This document shows, piece by piece, positions 50,936 to 61,148 of a DNA stretch of 64,000 nt (within the stretch, counting starts at the first letter, position 1; each line of letters opens with the position of its first letter). The notes under the pieces are model-generated. The model searched no databases. It was not told the origin of the DNA and worked only from the letters and a program-made list of their open reading frames with translations. The translations under genes were made by a program, and so were the position numbers. The DNA comes from Bradyrhizobium sp. ORS 375 (GTDB taxonomy: Bacteria > Pseudomonadota > Alphaproteobacteria > Rhizobiales > Xanthobacteraceae): positions 1 through 64,000 of the forward strand of contig NZ_CAFI01000455.1 in assembly GCF_000239775.1 (NCBI RefSeq), written 5' to 3'.

Positions 50936-51640
50936 GTGGATATTTACACCATCATCTTCCTGGGGCTGGCGGTCTTCATCTTCCTGCGCTTGCGGTCGGT
51001 GCTTGGCCAACGGACCGGGAGCGAGCGAACCCCGTTCGATCGCACGGCCCGGAATGCCGTGCAGGGTGCGCCCGACAACCACGTGATGCCGGTTCCCGGC
51101 GCTCCGATCGATCCGACCGGCCCGACCACGGGTGGCGCCGATTTCGGCGCTCCGAGTGATCGCTGGCGGGGGGTTGCCGAGGCGGGGACGCCGCTCGCCC
51201 GCGGCCTCGATGCGATCGCTGCCAATGACGCTTCGTTCGACCCGCGGCATTTCCTGACCGGCGCGCGCAGCGCCTATGAGATGATCGTGCTGGCCTTCGC
51301 CAATGGCGACCGGCGCGCGTTGCGCGACCTGCTGTCATCCGAGGTCTATGACAGCTTCGACGCCGTCATCAAGGATCGCGAGAAGCAGGAGCAGAAGACC
51401 GAGACCCGCTTCGTCTCCATCGACACCGCCGAGCTGGTCAATGCCGAGGCGCGTGACCGCACGGCGCAGCTGACGGTGCGGTTCGTGTCGCAGATGATCT
51501 CGGTGACCCGCGACAAGATGGGCAACATCGTCGACGGCAATCCGGACAAGGTCGCCGACATCACCGACATCTGGACCTTCGCCCGCGACACCGGCTCGCG
51601 TGATCCGAACTGGAAGCTGGTCGGCACCGGCAGCCATTGA
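50936..51640 (+). CDS. Tim44/TimA-domain membrane-anchored protein
   Basis: The 234-residue protein has one N-terminal membrane helix (about 4-20), a Pro/Gly-rich linker (45-90) and a C-terminal Tim44 domain (about 100-230: GARSAYEMIVLAFANGDRRALRDLLSSEVYDSF). In mitochondria this domain tethers the import motor; in alphaproteobacteria TimA is a membrane protein of unclear role. Start is GTG 50936. It sits next to secB on the opposite strand and just before mltA. Confidence 0.86.
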   Translation: MDIYTIIFLGLAVFIFLRLRSVLGQRTGSERTPFDRTARNAVQGAPDNHVMPVPGAPIDPTGPTTGGADFGAPSDRWRGVAEAGTPLARGLDAIAANDASFDPRHFLTGARSAYEMIVLAFANGDRRALRDLLSSEVYDSFDAVIKDREKQEQKTETRFVSIDTAELVNAEARDRTAQLTVRFVSQMISVTRDKMGNIVDGNPDKVADITDIWTFARDTGSRDPNWKLVGTGSH

Positions 51641-51789
51641 TCCAGAAGCGACGGCGGTCGTCGGGGTCGGACGGTCGTGTTTGCGATCGATGAACCCCGA
51701 CGCCAGGAGAAAGAGATTCCATCGGCGGTATCGATTTTTTAACCCTGTTTTTCCGAATTCGCGTTGAGTGGTACTTTGATGGTGCAGGC

Positions 51790-53424
51790 ATGGTTCGCGA
51801 GATTTGGAAGCGGGTTCTTACTGCCCGGAGCCTCCGATATGGGACGCCAGCGCTCGCCCTGAGCGTCGCGGCTGTCGTGCTTGCGCCGTACGCGGCTGAG
51901 GCGGTGCGAGCCCGGCGTCACCCGGCCGCTCCGCCGATGCGCCACCTGCCCTACCCGCAGCTCGACTGGCCGCTGGAAATCAGCAACAGCCAATATCGGC
52001 CGTTGTCCTGGAGCGAGGTGCCCGGCTGGGCCGACGATGACCAGCTCGCGGCGTACCGAACCTTCCGCGCCAGCTGCAAGCCGATCGCGGCCAAGCCCGA
52101 TGGCACCCCTGAGGACAAGGCGCTCGGCGACTCGTTGCGCGACCCGTGCCGTGAGGCACGGGCGGCCGAGCCTGCCGACAGCGCCGCGGCGCGCGCGTTC
52201 TTCGAGCGAAATTTCGAGCCGCTGAAGATCTCCAAGCTCGGCGATGCCGACGGCTTCGTCACCGGCTACTACGAGCCTGTGATCGAGGGCTCGCGCACCC
52301 AGAACGAGGTCTACAACGTTCCGGTCTATCGCCGTCCGTCCAACCTGTTCGTGCGCGGTTTCAAGCAGGACGCGACGAGCCTGCCCAACAAGGGTCCTGT
52401 CTATCGCAAGATCGGACGGCGCAAGCTCGTGCCCTACTACGACCGCGCGGAGATCGAGGACGGCGCCATCGAGGGCCGTGGCCTCGAGATCGCGTGGTTG
52501 AGGAATCAGACGGATCTGTTGTTCGCGCAGATCCAGGGCTCCGCGCGGATCAGTCTCGATGACGGCTCGACGGTGCGCATCAACTACGATGCCTACAACG
52601 GCCATCCCTACACGCCGGTCGGTCGCATCCTGATCGAGCGCGGCATCATTCCGCGCGAGCAGATGTCGATGCAGCGCATCCGCGACTGGATGGAGCAGAA
52701 TCCGGAAGGCGCCAACGAGCTGCGCCGGATGAACCGCTCCTACATCTTCTTCCGCGAGGTGCAGCTGTCGGAGAAGGACGAGGCTGTCGGGGCGCAGGGC
52801 ATTCCGCTGACGCCGGGCCGCTCGATCGCGGTCGACAAGTCGCTGCACGTCTACGGCACGCCGTTCTTCATCACCGGCGAGCTGCCGATCGAGTCGGAAA
52901 AGACCAAGAATCCGTTTCACCGGCTGATGATTGCGCAGGACACGGGATCAGCAATTGTCGGCCCTGCCCGCGCCGATCTCTATTTCGGCGCCGGACACGA
53001 AGCCGGCAAGGTCTCGGGCCGGCTGAAGCACAGCATCCAGTTCGTGATACTGGTGCCGCGGAGCCTCGATCCGATCGCGCGCGGCCGCAAGATGCCGCTG
53101 CCCGATGCGCGTCCGTCGGAGAAGATCGCCAAGCTGTTTCCGCAGGTCCTCCCGAAGGAAGCGGCGAACGACGCGCAGAAGGCGCCGGCCAAGGAGGCGG
53201 TCAAGGATCAGCCGAAGGATCAAGCCAAGAACCAGGATCAGGCCAGCGGCGGCTCCTCGTCCGCCAAGGATGCAAAGGCCCCTGCCCCGGCCGCCAGCGC
53301 AACGACCACGGTGGCACAGAACGTCGTCGCGCCGGTGCCGCTGCCGGAGGCGCGGCCGCGGCTTGAAAGTGATCGCAATTCCCGCCGATTGCGTTATGGC
53401 AGGCGTCACCGCAATCATCGATGA
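51790..53424 (+). CDS. mltA: Membrane-bound lytic murein transglycosylase A
   Basis: MltA cleaves the MurNAc-GlcNAc bond of peptidoglycan with formation of 1,6-anhydroMurNAc. The 544-residue protein has an N-terminal export helix (20-38), the MltA domain (about 130-330 with GFVTGYYEPVIEGSRT and QGSARISLDDGSTVRINY) and a 3D domain (MIAQDTGSAIVGPARADLYFG). No lipobox is seen. A low-complexity Lys/Ala/Pro tail of about 90 residues follows, unusual for the E. coli enzyme. Smr gene follows 12 bases later. Confidence 0.92.
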   Translation: MVREIWKRVLTARSLRYGTPALALSVAAVVLAPYAAEAVRARRHPAAPPMRHLPYPQLDWPLEISNSQYRPLSWSEVPGWADDDQLAAYRTFRASCKPIAAKPDGTPEDKALGDSLRDPCREARAAEPADSAAARAFFERNFEPLKISKLGDADGFVTGYYEPVIEGSRTQNEVYNVPVYRRPSNLFVRGFKQDATSLPNKGPVYRKIGRRKLVPYYDRAEIEDGAIEGRGLEIAWLRNQTDLLFAQIQGSARISLDDGSTVRINYDAYNGHPYTPVGRILIERGIIPREQMSMQRIRDWMEQNPEGANELRRMNRSYIFFREVQLSEKDEAVGAQGIPLTPGRSIAVDKSLHVYGTPFFITGELPIESEKTKNPFHRLMIAQDTGSAIVGPARADLYFGAGHEAGKVSGRLKHSIQFVILVPRSLDPIARGRKMPLPDARPSEKIAKLFPQVLPKEAANDAQKAPAKEAVKDQPKDQAKNQDQASGGSSSAKDAKAPAPAASATTTVAQNVVAPVPLPEARPRLESDRNSRRLRYGRRHRNHR

Positions 53425-53436
53425 ACCGTCGTCTCC

Positions 53437-54012
53437 ATGTCTGAAGATCCTGATCCTCCGCGTGGCCGACGCAAGCGCGGCCTCTCCGAGGACGAGCGCG
53501 CGCTGTGGGAGACGGTGGCGCGCCAGGTCAAGCCGCTGCGCAAGACGCCGCGTCCGGTGCGGCCGCATCCGCCGATGGCGACAGCCGAGCCGCAACCCGA
53601 TAAGCCGCTGACGACGCCGCGTCCGGTTGCTCCCGTCGTCATTCCCAAGCCGATCCGCCCGGCGATCCCGCCGCTCGTGTCGCTGGGTCGGAAGGAGCGC
53701 TCGAAACTGTCGCGCGGCCGCAGCGAGATCGATGCGCGGCTCGATCTGCACGGCATGACCCAGAGCCGCGCCCACCAGGCGCTACATCACTTCCTGTATC
53801 GAGCGCAGCACGACGGTCTCACCTTCGTGCTCATCATCACCGGCAAAGGTACGATCGGCGCGGATCCCGAGCGCGGCGTGCTCCGGCGCCAGGTACCGCA
53901 TTGGCTCAGCCTGCCGGAATTCCGCTCGTTGATCGTGGGGTTCGAGGAAGCCCATGTCGGCCATGGCGGCGCCGGCGCGCTCTATGTCCGGATCAGGCGG
54001 CCGCGCGGCTGA
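53437..54012 (+). CDS. Smr domain protein
   Basis: The 191-residue protein has a basic, Pro-rich N-terminal half and a C-terminal Smr domain (about 100-185) with LDLHGMTQSRAHQAL and IITGKGTIG, the usual nuclease-type motifs. Related proteins cleave branched DNA or act on stalled ribosomes; the specific role here is unknown. It is probably co-transcribed with mltA. Its stop is three bases from that of the convergent membrane-protein gene. Confidence 0.88.
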   Translation: MSEDPDPPRGRRKRGLSEDERALWETVARQVKPLRKTPRPVRPHPPMATAEPQPDKPLTTPRPVAPVVIPKPIRPAIPPLVSLGRKERSKLSRGRSEIDARLDLHGMTQSRAHQALHHFLYRAQHDGLTFVLIITGKGTIGADPERGVLRRQVPHWLSLPEFRSLIVGFEEAHVGHGGAGALYVRIRRPRG

Positions 54013-54015
54013 CGA

Positions 54016-55137
54016 TCAGAACGGCCGGATGATGCCGACGCGCGGGATGGCCGTGACGATCCAGCCGAGAACCGTGGTCTTGCGATCGTCGCCATCGATG
54101 AGAGCCGCGGCCTTGGCGGCGGGCAGCGTCTTCACCGCATGCAGCATCAGCACCATGCAGACCACCCAGCTCGAGATCCAGCGCGAATAGTCGAACACCA
54201 TCGCGAACATCACGAGATAGGCGAGGCTGATCACGAGCAGCGCGGCGATGACGATCTGCAGGTCGCGCTGGCGCTCAAGTGCAGTGACGAGGTTCCGCAA
54301 GGTCCGCCACAGTGGCCAATGCAGCCAGAGCAGCAGCGCATAGACGGGCACGCCGAGCAGGTTCGACGGCAGCCGCGCCCAAGTGTCCTGCACTTCCTTC
54401 GTCAGCGGCTGGTACCAGACATAGGCGAACTGCAAGAGCTCGGTGCGCGACGGATCGGCCATGCGTGAACGCAGGTAGGACACGAAGTCGGCCTCGGGCA
54501 GCGGCATGGTGCCGACGAATTGCGCGGCGAGGAACAGCGCGCCCAGCCCGAGCAGCGCGCTGGCGCCGACCGCGAGATCCAGGCGCGTGAGCGGACGGGT
54601 CAGGTAATAGCGCAGGACGACGATCGCGGCGATCGTCGGGACATACATCAGCAGATGGATGTGGTGGATCAGCACCAGCGCCGCCGAGATCAGCGCCGCG
54701 AGCAGCACGTAAGCAAGCGAGCTCGCCGGCAACAGCAGCAGGACGATCGCACCGAGGCAGCCATAGATGTCGAAATGGCCGAGCGTGAACAGGAAGTTCT
54801 TGAACACGAACGGCGAGCCCGCGGTGAACACGAACAGCGGCAGGTGCGCGCGGTCCAAACCGAACGTGCGTCGGAACAGCTGGATGAACAAAGCGAAGGT
54901 GATCAGCCAGACGCTGCCGGCCAGCGCGAACACCAGCCACACCGGCACCTTGGCCGTGAACAGCCCGACGATCGCTCCGATCAGCGCGCGCTTGATGAAG
55001 CCATGGTGATAGTCGACCAGCAGATGGATGTAGGGAATGTAGGGCGGCAGCGTAAGCTTGTGCACGAACACGCCGAGCATGACAGCGGCGTTGACGACCA
55101 GCATCGCGCGCCAATGTCTGCTGTACACGCCGGTCAT
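54016..55137 (-). CDS. Multi-pass membrane protein of unknown function
   Basis: The 373-residue protein is mostly hydrophobic with about eight to ten membrane helices and an early conserved-looking PPYIPYIHLLVDYHHGFIKRALIG loop. I do not recognise the family; the layout could fit a lipid or sugar transferase, but no motif supports this. ATG 55137 is preferred; the frame upstream runs into a family E repeat. It faces the Smr gene and follows hslU on the same strand after 211 bases. Confidence 0.7.
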   Translation of the reverse strand: MTGVYSRHWRAMLVVNAAVMLGVFVHKLTLPPYIPYIHLLVDYHHGFIKRALIGAIVGLFTAKVPVWLVFALAGSVWLITFALFIQLFRRTFGLDRAHLPLFVFTAGSPFVFKNFLFTLGHFDIYGCLGAIVLLLLPASSLAYVLLAALISAALVLIHHIHLLMYVPTIAAIVVLRYYLTRPLTRLDLAVGASALLGLGALFLAAQFVGTMPLPEADFVSYLRSRMADPSRTELLQFAYVWYQPLTKEVQDTWARLPSNLLGVPVYALLLWLHWPLWRTLRNLVTALERQRDLQIVIAALLVISLAYLVMFAMVFDYSRWISSWVVCMVLMLHAVKTLPAAKAAALIDGDDRKTTVLGWIVTAIPRVGIIRPF

Positions 55138-55190
55138 GCGGCGGCCGATCGAATGGTGATGTCGTGAAGGTCGTTGCCAAACCCACCAGT

Positions 55191-55313
55191 GTCGTCCCGG
55201 CCTTGAGCCGGGACCCATAGCCACCGCTGTTCGTGATGAGGCAAGACTGGAGCCGCCATCGTGCGTGACAATTAGCTTCGGTGGTTATGGGTCCCGGCGT
55301 TCGCCGGGACGAC
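55191..55313. repeat. Inverted repeat, family E
   Basis: The left arm GTCGTCCCGGC and the right arm GCCGGGACGAC bound the unit, with GGGACCCATA / TATGGGTCCC nearer the centre. Only one copy is visible in the window. It lies between hslU and the membrane-protein gene and covers the 5' part of the latter's open frame. Confidence 0.72.
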
Positions 55314-55348
55314 AGCGGAATTCGTGGTGAGTGCAATAGGTCCGACAG

Positions 55349-56653
55349 CTACAGAATAAACCGGCTGAGATCGGCATTCTTGGCGAGGTCGCCGATGTGC
55401 TGCTGCACATAGGCGGCGTCGACGCGCATGGTCTCGCCGGTGCGGTCGGAGGCAGTGAAGGAAATGTCGTCGAGCACGCGCTCCATCACCGTCTGCAGCC
55501 GGCGTGCGCCGATGTTCTCGACCGTCGAGTTCACCGCCACCGCGACGTCGGCCAGCGCATCGATCGCGTCATCGGTGATGTCGAGCGTCACGCCTTCGGT
55601 CTTCATCAGCGCGACATACTGCTTGATCAGCGACGCCTCGGGCTCGGTCAGGATGCGCCGCATGTCGTCGCGCGTCAGCGCCTGCAGCTCGACGCGGATC
55701 GGCAGGCGGCCCTGCAGCTCCGGCAACAGGTCCGACGGCTTGGCAATGTGGAACGCGCCGGATGCGATGAACAGGATGTGGTCGGTCTTCACAGCGCCAT
55801 GCTTGGTCGAGACCGTGGTGCCCTCGATCAGCGGCAGCAGATCGCGCTGCACGCCTTCGCGCGACACGTCGCCGCCATGGCGGTTCTCGCGGACGCAGAT
55901 CTTGTCGATCTCGTCGAGGAACACGATGCCGTTGTTCTCGACGACGGTGATGGCTTCCTGCACGAGCTGGTCGCTGTCGAGCAGCTTGTCGGATTCCTCC
56001 GCGATCAGGATGTCGTGCGAAGCCTCGACCGTGACCCGCCGCGTCTTGGTGCGGCCGCCGAGCTTGCCAAAGATGTCGCCGATCGAGATCGCGCCCATCT
56101 GCGCGCCCGGCATGCCCGGAATCTCGAACATCGGCATGCCGCCGCCGGACGACTGCGTCTCGATCTCGATTTCCTTGTCGTTGAGCTCGCCGGCGCGCAG
56201 CTTGCGACGGAACGAATCGCGGGTCGCGGCGCTCGAATTGGCGCCGACCAGAGCATCGAGCACGCGCTCTTCGGCGGCGAGCTGCGCGCGGGCGGCGACA
56301 TCCTTGCGCTTGCGCTCCCGCACCTGATGAATCGCGACCTCGACGAGGTCGCGGATGATCTGCTCGACGTCGCGGCCGACATAGCCGACCTCCGTGAACT
56401 TGGTCGCCTCCACTTTCAGGAACGGCGCGCCCGCGAGCTTGGCCAGCCGCCGCGCGATCTCGGTCTTGCCGACGCCGGTCGGGCCGATCATCAGGATGTT
56501 CTTCGGCAGCACCTCCTCGCGCAGCCCGGTATCGAGCTGCAGCCGCCGCCAGCGGTTGCGGAGCGCAATGGAGACGGCGCGCTTGGCGTCGGCCTGGCCG
56601 ACGATGAAGCGGTCGAGTTCGGAGACGATTTCGCGAGGGGAAAAGTCGGTCAT
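55349..56653 (-). CDS. hslU: ATP-dependent protease ATPase subunit HslU
   Basis: HslU is the AAA+ unfoldase of the HslVU protease. The 434-residue protein has Walker [18 protein letters not shown], the I domain insertion (about 130-240) and Walker [13 protein letters not shown]. The C-terminal end DLSRFIL is the typical tail that docks into HslV. ATG 56653 starts the family. hslV lies in the same operon but is separated by two genes. Confidence 0.96.
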   Translation of the reverse strand: MTDFSPREIVSELDRFIVGQADAKRAVSIALRNRWRRLQLDTGLREEVLPKNILMIGPTGVGKTEIARRLAKLAGAPFLKVEATKFTEVGYVGRDVEQIIRDLVEVAIHQVRERKRKDVAARAQLAAEERVLDALVGANSSAATRDSFRRKLRAGELNDKEIEIETQSSGGGMPMFEIPGMPGAQMGAISIGDIFGKLGGRTKTRRVTVEASHDILIAEESDKLLDSDQLVQEAITVVENNGIVFLDEIDKICVRENRHGGDVSREGVQRDLLPLIEGTTVSTKHGAVKTDHILFIASGAFHIAKPSDLLPELQGRLPIRVELQALTRDDMRRILTEPEASLIKQYVALMKTEGVTLDITDDAIDALADVAVAVNSTVENIGARRLQTVMERVLDDISFTASDRTGETMRVDAAYVQQHIGDLAKNADLSRFIL

Positions 56654-56658
56654 GGGCT

Positions 56659-57171
56659 TTAGCTAGGCTCGGATGGGCGGCGAGGCAAGTCGGCGGGTTG
56701 GCAGGACATCAGCAGCGCCGGACCATCTGGCGTTTCGACCAGGCGCTCGCGCCGGAATCCCGCCTTTTCATAGGCGCGAATCGCCCGTGCATTGGCCGGC
56801 GAGGGGTCGGTGACCATGCGCGGGACGCCGCGCTGAAACATCAGGCCACAAAAGGTCCGGATGGCGAGGGCGCCGTGGCCCCGGCCGATGCGCTCGTGGC
56901 CAGCGATGAACAGGTCGATGCCGCGGGTGCCTTCCGCCTGCGGCCCGAAGCCGTCGTTCCATGCAGTGAGGGTGTAGCACTGCAGGTAGCCGGCCGGGTC
57001 GTCATCCATCAGCATGATGTACTGGTCCATGGCCGGCTCATGACGGTCGCCATCGAGCAACGCATACTGTTCGTCCGGATCACCCCACCATTCCCGGACA
57101 TGCGGCTGCTGCAGCCAGCCGCGGATCGCGGACAGGTCACCTTCGGTCATCGGACGGAAGCCGACATTCAT
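56659..57171 (-). CDS. GNAT acetyltransferase, aminoglycoside 6'-acetyltransferase-like
   Basis: The 170-residue protein has the pattern of the AAC(6')-Ib-like GNAT group: [27 protein letters not shown] at the start, [22 protein letters not shown] as the acetyl-CoA pyrophosphate loop. Such chromosomal homologues often acetylate other amines. Substrate is unknown. It lies between hslU (five bases) and DUF2585 (13 bases). Confidence 0.78.
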   Translation of the reverse strand: MNVGFRPMTEGDLSAIRGWLQQPHVREWWGDPDEQYALLDGDRHEPAMDQYIMLMDDDPAGYLQCYTLTAWNDGFGPQAEGTRGIDLFIAGHERIGRGHGALAIRTFCGLMFQRGVPRMVTDPSPANARAIRAYEKAGFRRERLVETPDGPALLMSCQPADLPRRPSEPS

Positions 57172-57184
57172 GACCGCCCTGCCC

Positions 57185-57784
57185 TCACAGCAGCGGCGGT
57201 CCGGCCTGCCACTGCCGGATCGCCTCGGTCGGATGGATCAGCATCAGGATGTTGAGCGTCAGGTTGTCGCGGATGTGCAGACCCACGCCGATCTCGAACA
57301 CGATCGCGATCAACACGGTCAGCCAGACCGGCAGCACCCGCGCCAGCAGAAAGCCGGTCATCATCGCTAGCGTATCGCCGACGGAGTTCACGATGCTGTC
57401 GCCGAAATAGTCCAGCGAGATCGTGGCGGCGCGGTAGCGCTCGATGATGAAGCTGGAGTTCTCGACCAGCTCCCAGGCGCCCTCGATCAGCATCGCGATC
57501 ATCAGCCGGCCCTGCCACGGCAGCCGCGGCACCAAAAGCACGGTGAGCGTATAGAACAGGAAGCCGTGGATGATATGCGAGAACGTGTACCAGTCGGTGA
57601 AATGCTGGGAGTTCTCCGAGCTCTGCACCACGCCATGCCACAGCTTGACGGTCCCGCACGCGCAGATCGGCAGCCGCCCCATCGCGAACAGGATCGCGGC
57701 CTGGAGAGCCAGCAGCGCGACGACGAGCCCGAGCCACAGCCCGGGCGACCGGCGGGACGCGATGCTGATCTCGCCCGCGGCCAT
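57185..57784 (-). CDS. DUF2585 (UPF0314) membrane protein
   Basis: The 199-residue protein has about four hydrophobic helices and the family motif [15 protein letters not shown]. Function is unknown. It lies three bases after hslV and 13 before the GNAT gene, forming a four-gene unit hslV-DUF2585-GNAT-hslU. Confidence 0.85.
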   Translation of the reverse strand: MAAGEISIASRRSPGLWLGLVVALLALQAAILFAMGRLPICACGTVKLWHGVVQSSENSQHFTDWYTFSHIIHGFLFYTLTVLLVPRLPWQGRLMIAMLIEGAWELVENSSFIIERYRAATISLDYFGDSIVNSVGDTLAMMTGFLLARVLPVWLTVLIAIVFEIGVGLHIRDNLTLNILMLIHPTEAIRQWQAGPPLL

Positions 57785-57787
57785 CGT

Positions 57788-58348
57788 CTACTCGGCCGAC
57801 AGCGCTTCGATGGTGATATTGCGGTTGGTGTAGACGCAGATGTCGGCGGCGATATCGAGCGATTTGCGCACGATGCTCTCGGCGTCCTTGTCGGTGTCGA
57901 TCAGCGCCCGCGCCGCCGCCAGCGCGTAATTACCCCCCGAGCCGATCGCCATGACGCCGGCCTCCGGCTCCAGCACGTCACCGGTTCCGGTCAGCACCAG
58001 CGAGACCTCCTTGTCGGCCACGATCATCATGGCTTCCAGCCGCCGCAGATAGCGGTCGGTGCGCCAGTCCTTGGCGAGCTCGACGGCGGCCCGGGTCAGC
58101 TGCCCCGGATACTGCTCTAGCTTGCTCTCCAGCCGCTCGAACAAGGTAAAGGCATCAGCCGTGGCGCCGGCGAAGCCGCCGATGACGTCGCCCTTGCCGA
58201 GCTTGCGCACCTTGCGGGCATTGGACTTGATCACGGTCTGGCCGATCGAGACCTGGCCGTCGCCGCCCACGACCACCCTGCCCCCCTTGCGGACGGTCAG
58301 GATCGTGGTGCCGTGCCAGACGGTGGGCTCATGGGAAGCTGCGTGCAT
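57788..58348 (-). CDS. hslV: ATP-dependent protease peptidase subunit HslV
   Basis: HslV is the proteasome-like peptidase of HslVU. The 186-residue precursor carries a short N-terminal extension before the catalytic threonine in [12 protein letters not shown]; the E. coli enzyme begins MTT directly, so a propeptide of about 13 residues is predicted. [17 protein letters not shown] and [15 protein letters not shown] are family motifs. ATG 58348 is preferred over an open frame to 58402. It is divergent from hisB. Confidence 0.93.
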   Translation of the reverse strand: MHAASHEPTVWHGTTILTVRKGGRVVVGGDGQVSIGQTVIKSNARKVRKLGKGDVIGGFAGATADAFTLFERLESKLEQYPGQLTRAAVELAKDWRTDRYLRRLEAMMIVADKEVSLVLTGTGDVLEPEAGVMAIGSGGNYALAAARALIDTDKDAESIVRKSLDIAADICVYTNRNITIEALSAE

Positions 58349-58546
58349 GGAAAGTCCCTGGGGTTGACGGCCTGATTTAGGCGCTCGGGGCTTGGGATAC
58401 AATTACCGCGTCCCTGCCCTGCCCGGTCGGGACCTTGAAATCCGCTCACCATGGCCCGAGATCAGGGCTCCGGGGCGTCATCCCGCAGTAGCTAAGGTGT
58501 CATCCGCCTGATAAAAGGGCCGCGTTTTCAAGGGAAAGCTGACCCC

Positions 58547-59140
58547 ATGCGTAGCGCGACCATCAAGCGCAAGACCAAAGAAACCGACATCGAGGTGTCC
58601 GTGAACCTCGACGGCACCGGCGTCGTGGATATCGCGACCGGTATCGGCTTCTTCGATCACATGCTGGACCTGCTCGCCCGCCATTCCCGCATCGACATGA
58701 CCGTCAAGGCGGTCGGCGACCTCCATATCGATTTTCACCACACCACCGAGGACGTCGGCATCGCGCTCGGCCAGGCCGTGCGCCAGGCGCTCGGCGACAT
58801 GGCCGGGATCACCCGCTACGCCTCGATCCACATGCCGATGGACGAGACCTTGACCCGCGTCGTGATCGACGTGTCGGGCCGGCCGATGCTGGTGTTCCGC
58901 ACCACCTTCACGCGCGACAAGATCGGCGAGTTCGACACCGAGCTGGTGCGCGAGTGGTTCAATGCGTTTGCCATGAACGCCGGCATCACCCTGCATGTCG
59001 AGACGCTGTACGGCGAGAACGCCCATCATATCGCCGAATCCTGCTTCAAGGGTCTGGCGCGGGCGTTGCGGACTGCGCTCGCGATCGATCCGCGCAACAA
59101 GGGCGAAGTGCCCTCCACCAAGGGTCAGCTCGGCGGCTGA
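58547..59140 (+). CDS. hisB: Imidazoleglycerol-phosphate dehydratase
   Basis: HisB dehydrates imidazoleglycerol phosphate in histidine synthesis. The 197-residue monofunctional enzyme has [19 protein letters not shown] with metal-binding histidines, [14 protein letters not shown] and the matching second half [21 protein letters not shown] 58547 is the start. A DUF2628 gene lies 26 bases after it, before hisH. Confidence 0.96.
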   Translation: MRSATIKRKTKETDIEVSVNLDGTGVVDIATGIGFFDHMLDLLARHSRIDMTVKAVGDLHIDFHHTTEDVGIALGQAVRQALGDMAGITRYASIHMPMDETLTRVVIDVSGRPMLVFRTTFTRDKIGEFDTELVREWFNAFAMNAGITLHVETLYGENAHHIAESCFKGLARALRTALAIDPRNKGEVPSTKGQLGG

Positions 59141-59166
59141 CCTCCCTCCTCCAAGGGAATTGCAAG

Positions 59167-59694
59167 ATGCCCGTCTATACGGTTCACGCGCCCCTCGCCG
59201 CCGGAGCCGATCTGCGTTCGACGGATCGCTTCGTCTTCATCCGCGACGGCTTCCATTTCTGGGCCGCCGTGCTCGGCGCCGTCTGGCTGGCCTGGCACCG
59301 GCTGTGGCTCGCGGTCATCGGCTACATCGCGCTGGTGATCGTGATCGATTTGGTGCTGGCTAAAGTCGGAGTCGCCGGCGGCGCGATCGCCACCATCGAT
59401 CTCCTGATCGCGATCCTGCTCGGGCTGGAAGCCTCCAGCCTGAAGCGCTGGAGCTATTCGCGCGGTAATTGGCGCCAGCTCGACGTCGTCGTCGCCGACG
59501 ATCTCGATGCCGCCGAGCGCCGCTTCTTCGAGCGCTGGGCCGCCCGGCGCAGCGATCTCGGCTACGACAACAACACCGTCGATCGCGGCGCCGCGCCGCC
59601 GACGCGCGACAATGGCAACGGACAGCGCCCGCCGCCGCCTTTGCCCCATGCCAGCATCATTGGCTTGTTCCCTGAGCCCGGAGGTGGACGATGA
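59167..59694 (+). CDS. DUF2628 domain protein
   Basis: The 175-residue protein has two or three hydrophobic helices in residues 30-90 and a polar C-terminus, consistent with DUF2628. Function is unknown. Its stop overlaps the hisH start (ATGA, four bases), so it is coupled to the histidine operon, although no his function is known for the family. Start ATG 59167 has CCAAGGGAATTGC upstream. Confidence 0.82.
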   Translation: MPVYTVHAPLAAGADLRSTDRFVFIRDGFHFWAAVLGAVWLAWHRLWLAVIGYIALVIVIDLVLAKVGVAGGAIATIDLLIAILLGLEASSLKRWSYSRGNWRQLDVVVADDLDAAERRFFERWAARRSDLGYDNNTVDRGAAPPTRDNGNGQRPPPPLPHASIIGLFPEPGGGR

Positions 59695-60341
59695 GCGTCG
59701 CAATCATCGATTACGGCTCCGGCAATCTGCATTCCGCCGCGAAAGCGTTCGAACGCGCCGCGCGCAGCATGGAGGATCCGCAGAAGGTCGTCGTGACCCG
59801 CGATCCCGATACGGTGTATCGCGCCGACCGCATCGTGCTGCCCGGCGTCGGCGCCTTCGCCGATTGCCGCCGTGGCCTCGATGCTGTCGACGGCATGCTG
59901 GAGGCGATGACCGAGGCCGTGCGCCACAAGGCGCGTCCGTTCTTCGGCATCTGCGTCGGCATGCAGCTGATGGCCACGCGCGGCAAGGAGCACGTCACGA
60001 CCGATGGCTTCGACTGGGTCTCCGGCGATGTCGAGAAGATCACGCCCCGGGACGAGAGCCTGAAGATCCCGCATATGGGCTGGAATACGCTCGATGTGCT
60101 GCAGGAGCATCCGGTGCTGGAGAAGCTGCCGCTCGGGCCGAACGGCTTGCATGCGTACTTCGTGCATTCCTACCATTTGAATGCCGTCAACGAGAACGAG
60201 GTGCTGGCGCGCGCCGATTACGGCGGGCCGATCACCGCGATCGTCGGCAAGGACACCGCGATCGGCACGCAATTCCATCCCGAGAAGAGCCAGCGGTTCG
60301 GTCTCGCCCTGATTTCCAACTTCCTGAAATGGAAGCCGTGA
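59691..60341 (+). CDS. hisH: Imidazole glycerol phosphate synthase glutaminase subunit
   Basis: HisH supplies ammonia from glutamine to HisF. The 216-residue class I glutamine amidotransferase has IIDYGSGNL, the nucleophile in [11 protein letters not shown] and the His-Glu pair in QFHPEKS. The start overlaps the DUF2628 stop by four bases. hisA follows after 60 bases. Confidence 0.96.
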   Translation: MSVAIIDYGSGNLHSAAKAFERAARSMEDPQKVVVTRDPDTVYRADRIVLPGVGAFADCRRGLDAVDGMLEAMTEAVRHKARPFFGICVGMQLMATRGKEHVTTDGFDWVSGDVEKITPRDESLKIPHMGWNTLDVLQEHPVLEKLPLGPNGLHAYFVHSYHLNAVNENEVLARADYGGPITAIVGKDTAIGTQFHPEKSQRFGLALISNFLKWKP

Positions 60342-60401
60342 GCGCTCCGGTCCCGTTCGCCTGAAGAGGCGGGCAGGGCGCGCTCTTGAAAGCCAACTGA
60401 C

Positions 60402-61136
60402 ATGATCCTGTTTCCCGCCATCGATCTGAAGAACGGCCAATGCGTGCGCCTGGAGCAGGGCGACATGGCCCGCGCCACGGTGTTCAACGTTGATCCCGCC
60501 GCGCAAGCCAAGAGCTTCGCCGACCAGGGCTTCGAATATCTCCACGTCGTCGACCTCGACGGCGCCTTCGCCGGCAAGCCGATGAACGCGCACGCCGTCG
60601 AGTCGATGCTGAAAGTGGTGAAGATGCCGGTGCAGCTCGGCGGCGGCATCCGCGATCTCAAGACGGTCGAAGCCTGGCTCAGCAAGGGCATCGCCCGCGT
60701 CATCATCGGCACGGCCGCTGTGCGGGATCCCGAGCTGGTGAAGACGGCGGCCAAGTCCTTTCCGGGACGCGTCGCAGTCGGCCTCGATGCCCGCGACGGC
60801 AAGGTCGCCGTCGAAGGCTGGGCCGAGACCTCCCAAGTCACCGCGCTCGACATCGCCAAGCGGTTCGAGGACGCCGGCGTCGCCGCGATCATTTTCACCG
60901 ACATCGCACGCGACGGCCTGCTGAAGGGCCTCAATCTCGACGCCACGATCGCGCTCGGCGACGCCATCTCGATTCCCGTCATCGCCTCTGGCGGCCTCGC
61001 CTCGATCGACGATGTCAAAGCGATGCTGACCCCGCGGGCGAAAAAGCTCGAGGGCGCCATCGCTGGCCGCGCGCTGTATGACGGGCGGCTCGATCCTGCC
61101 GAAGCCTTGGCGCTGATCCGCGCGATCAGCGGGTAG
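60402..61136 (+). CDS. hisA: Phosphoribosyl-formimino-AICAR phosphate isomerase
   Basis: HisA carries out the Amadori rearrangement in histidine synthesis. The 244-residue TIM barrel starts [19 protein letters not shown] with the catalytic Asp, and has the second Asp in [23 protein letters not shown] binds phosphate. hisF follows 12 bases later. Confidence 0.96.
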   Translation: MILFPAIDLKNGQCVRLEQGDMARATVFNVDPAAQAKSFADQGFEYLHVVDLDGAFAGKPMNAHAVESMLKVVKMPVQLGGGIRDLKTVEAWLSKGIARVIIGTAAVRDPELVKTAAKSFPGRVAVGLDARDGKVAVEGWAETSQVTALDIAKRFEDAGVAAIIFTDIARDGLLKGLNLDATIALGDAISIPVIASGGLASIDDVKAMLTPRAKKLEGAIAGRALYDGRLDPAEALALIRAISG

Positions 61137-61148
61137 GGGGAGAACACG

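Noticed and set aside
58433-58460. CTTGAAA upstream of hisB, resembling an RpoH -35 box
   Set aside because: At the correct 17-base spacing the next bases do not resemble CYTATNT, and hisB is not expected to be a heat-shock gene.
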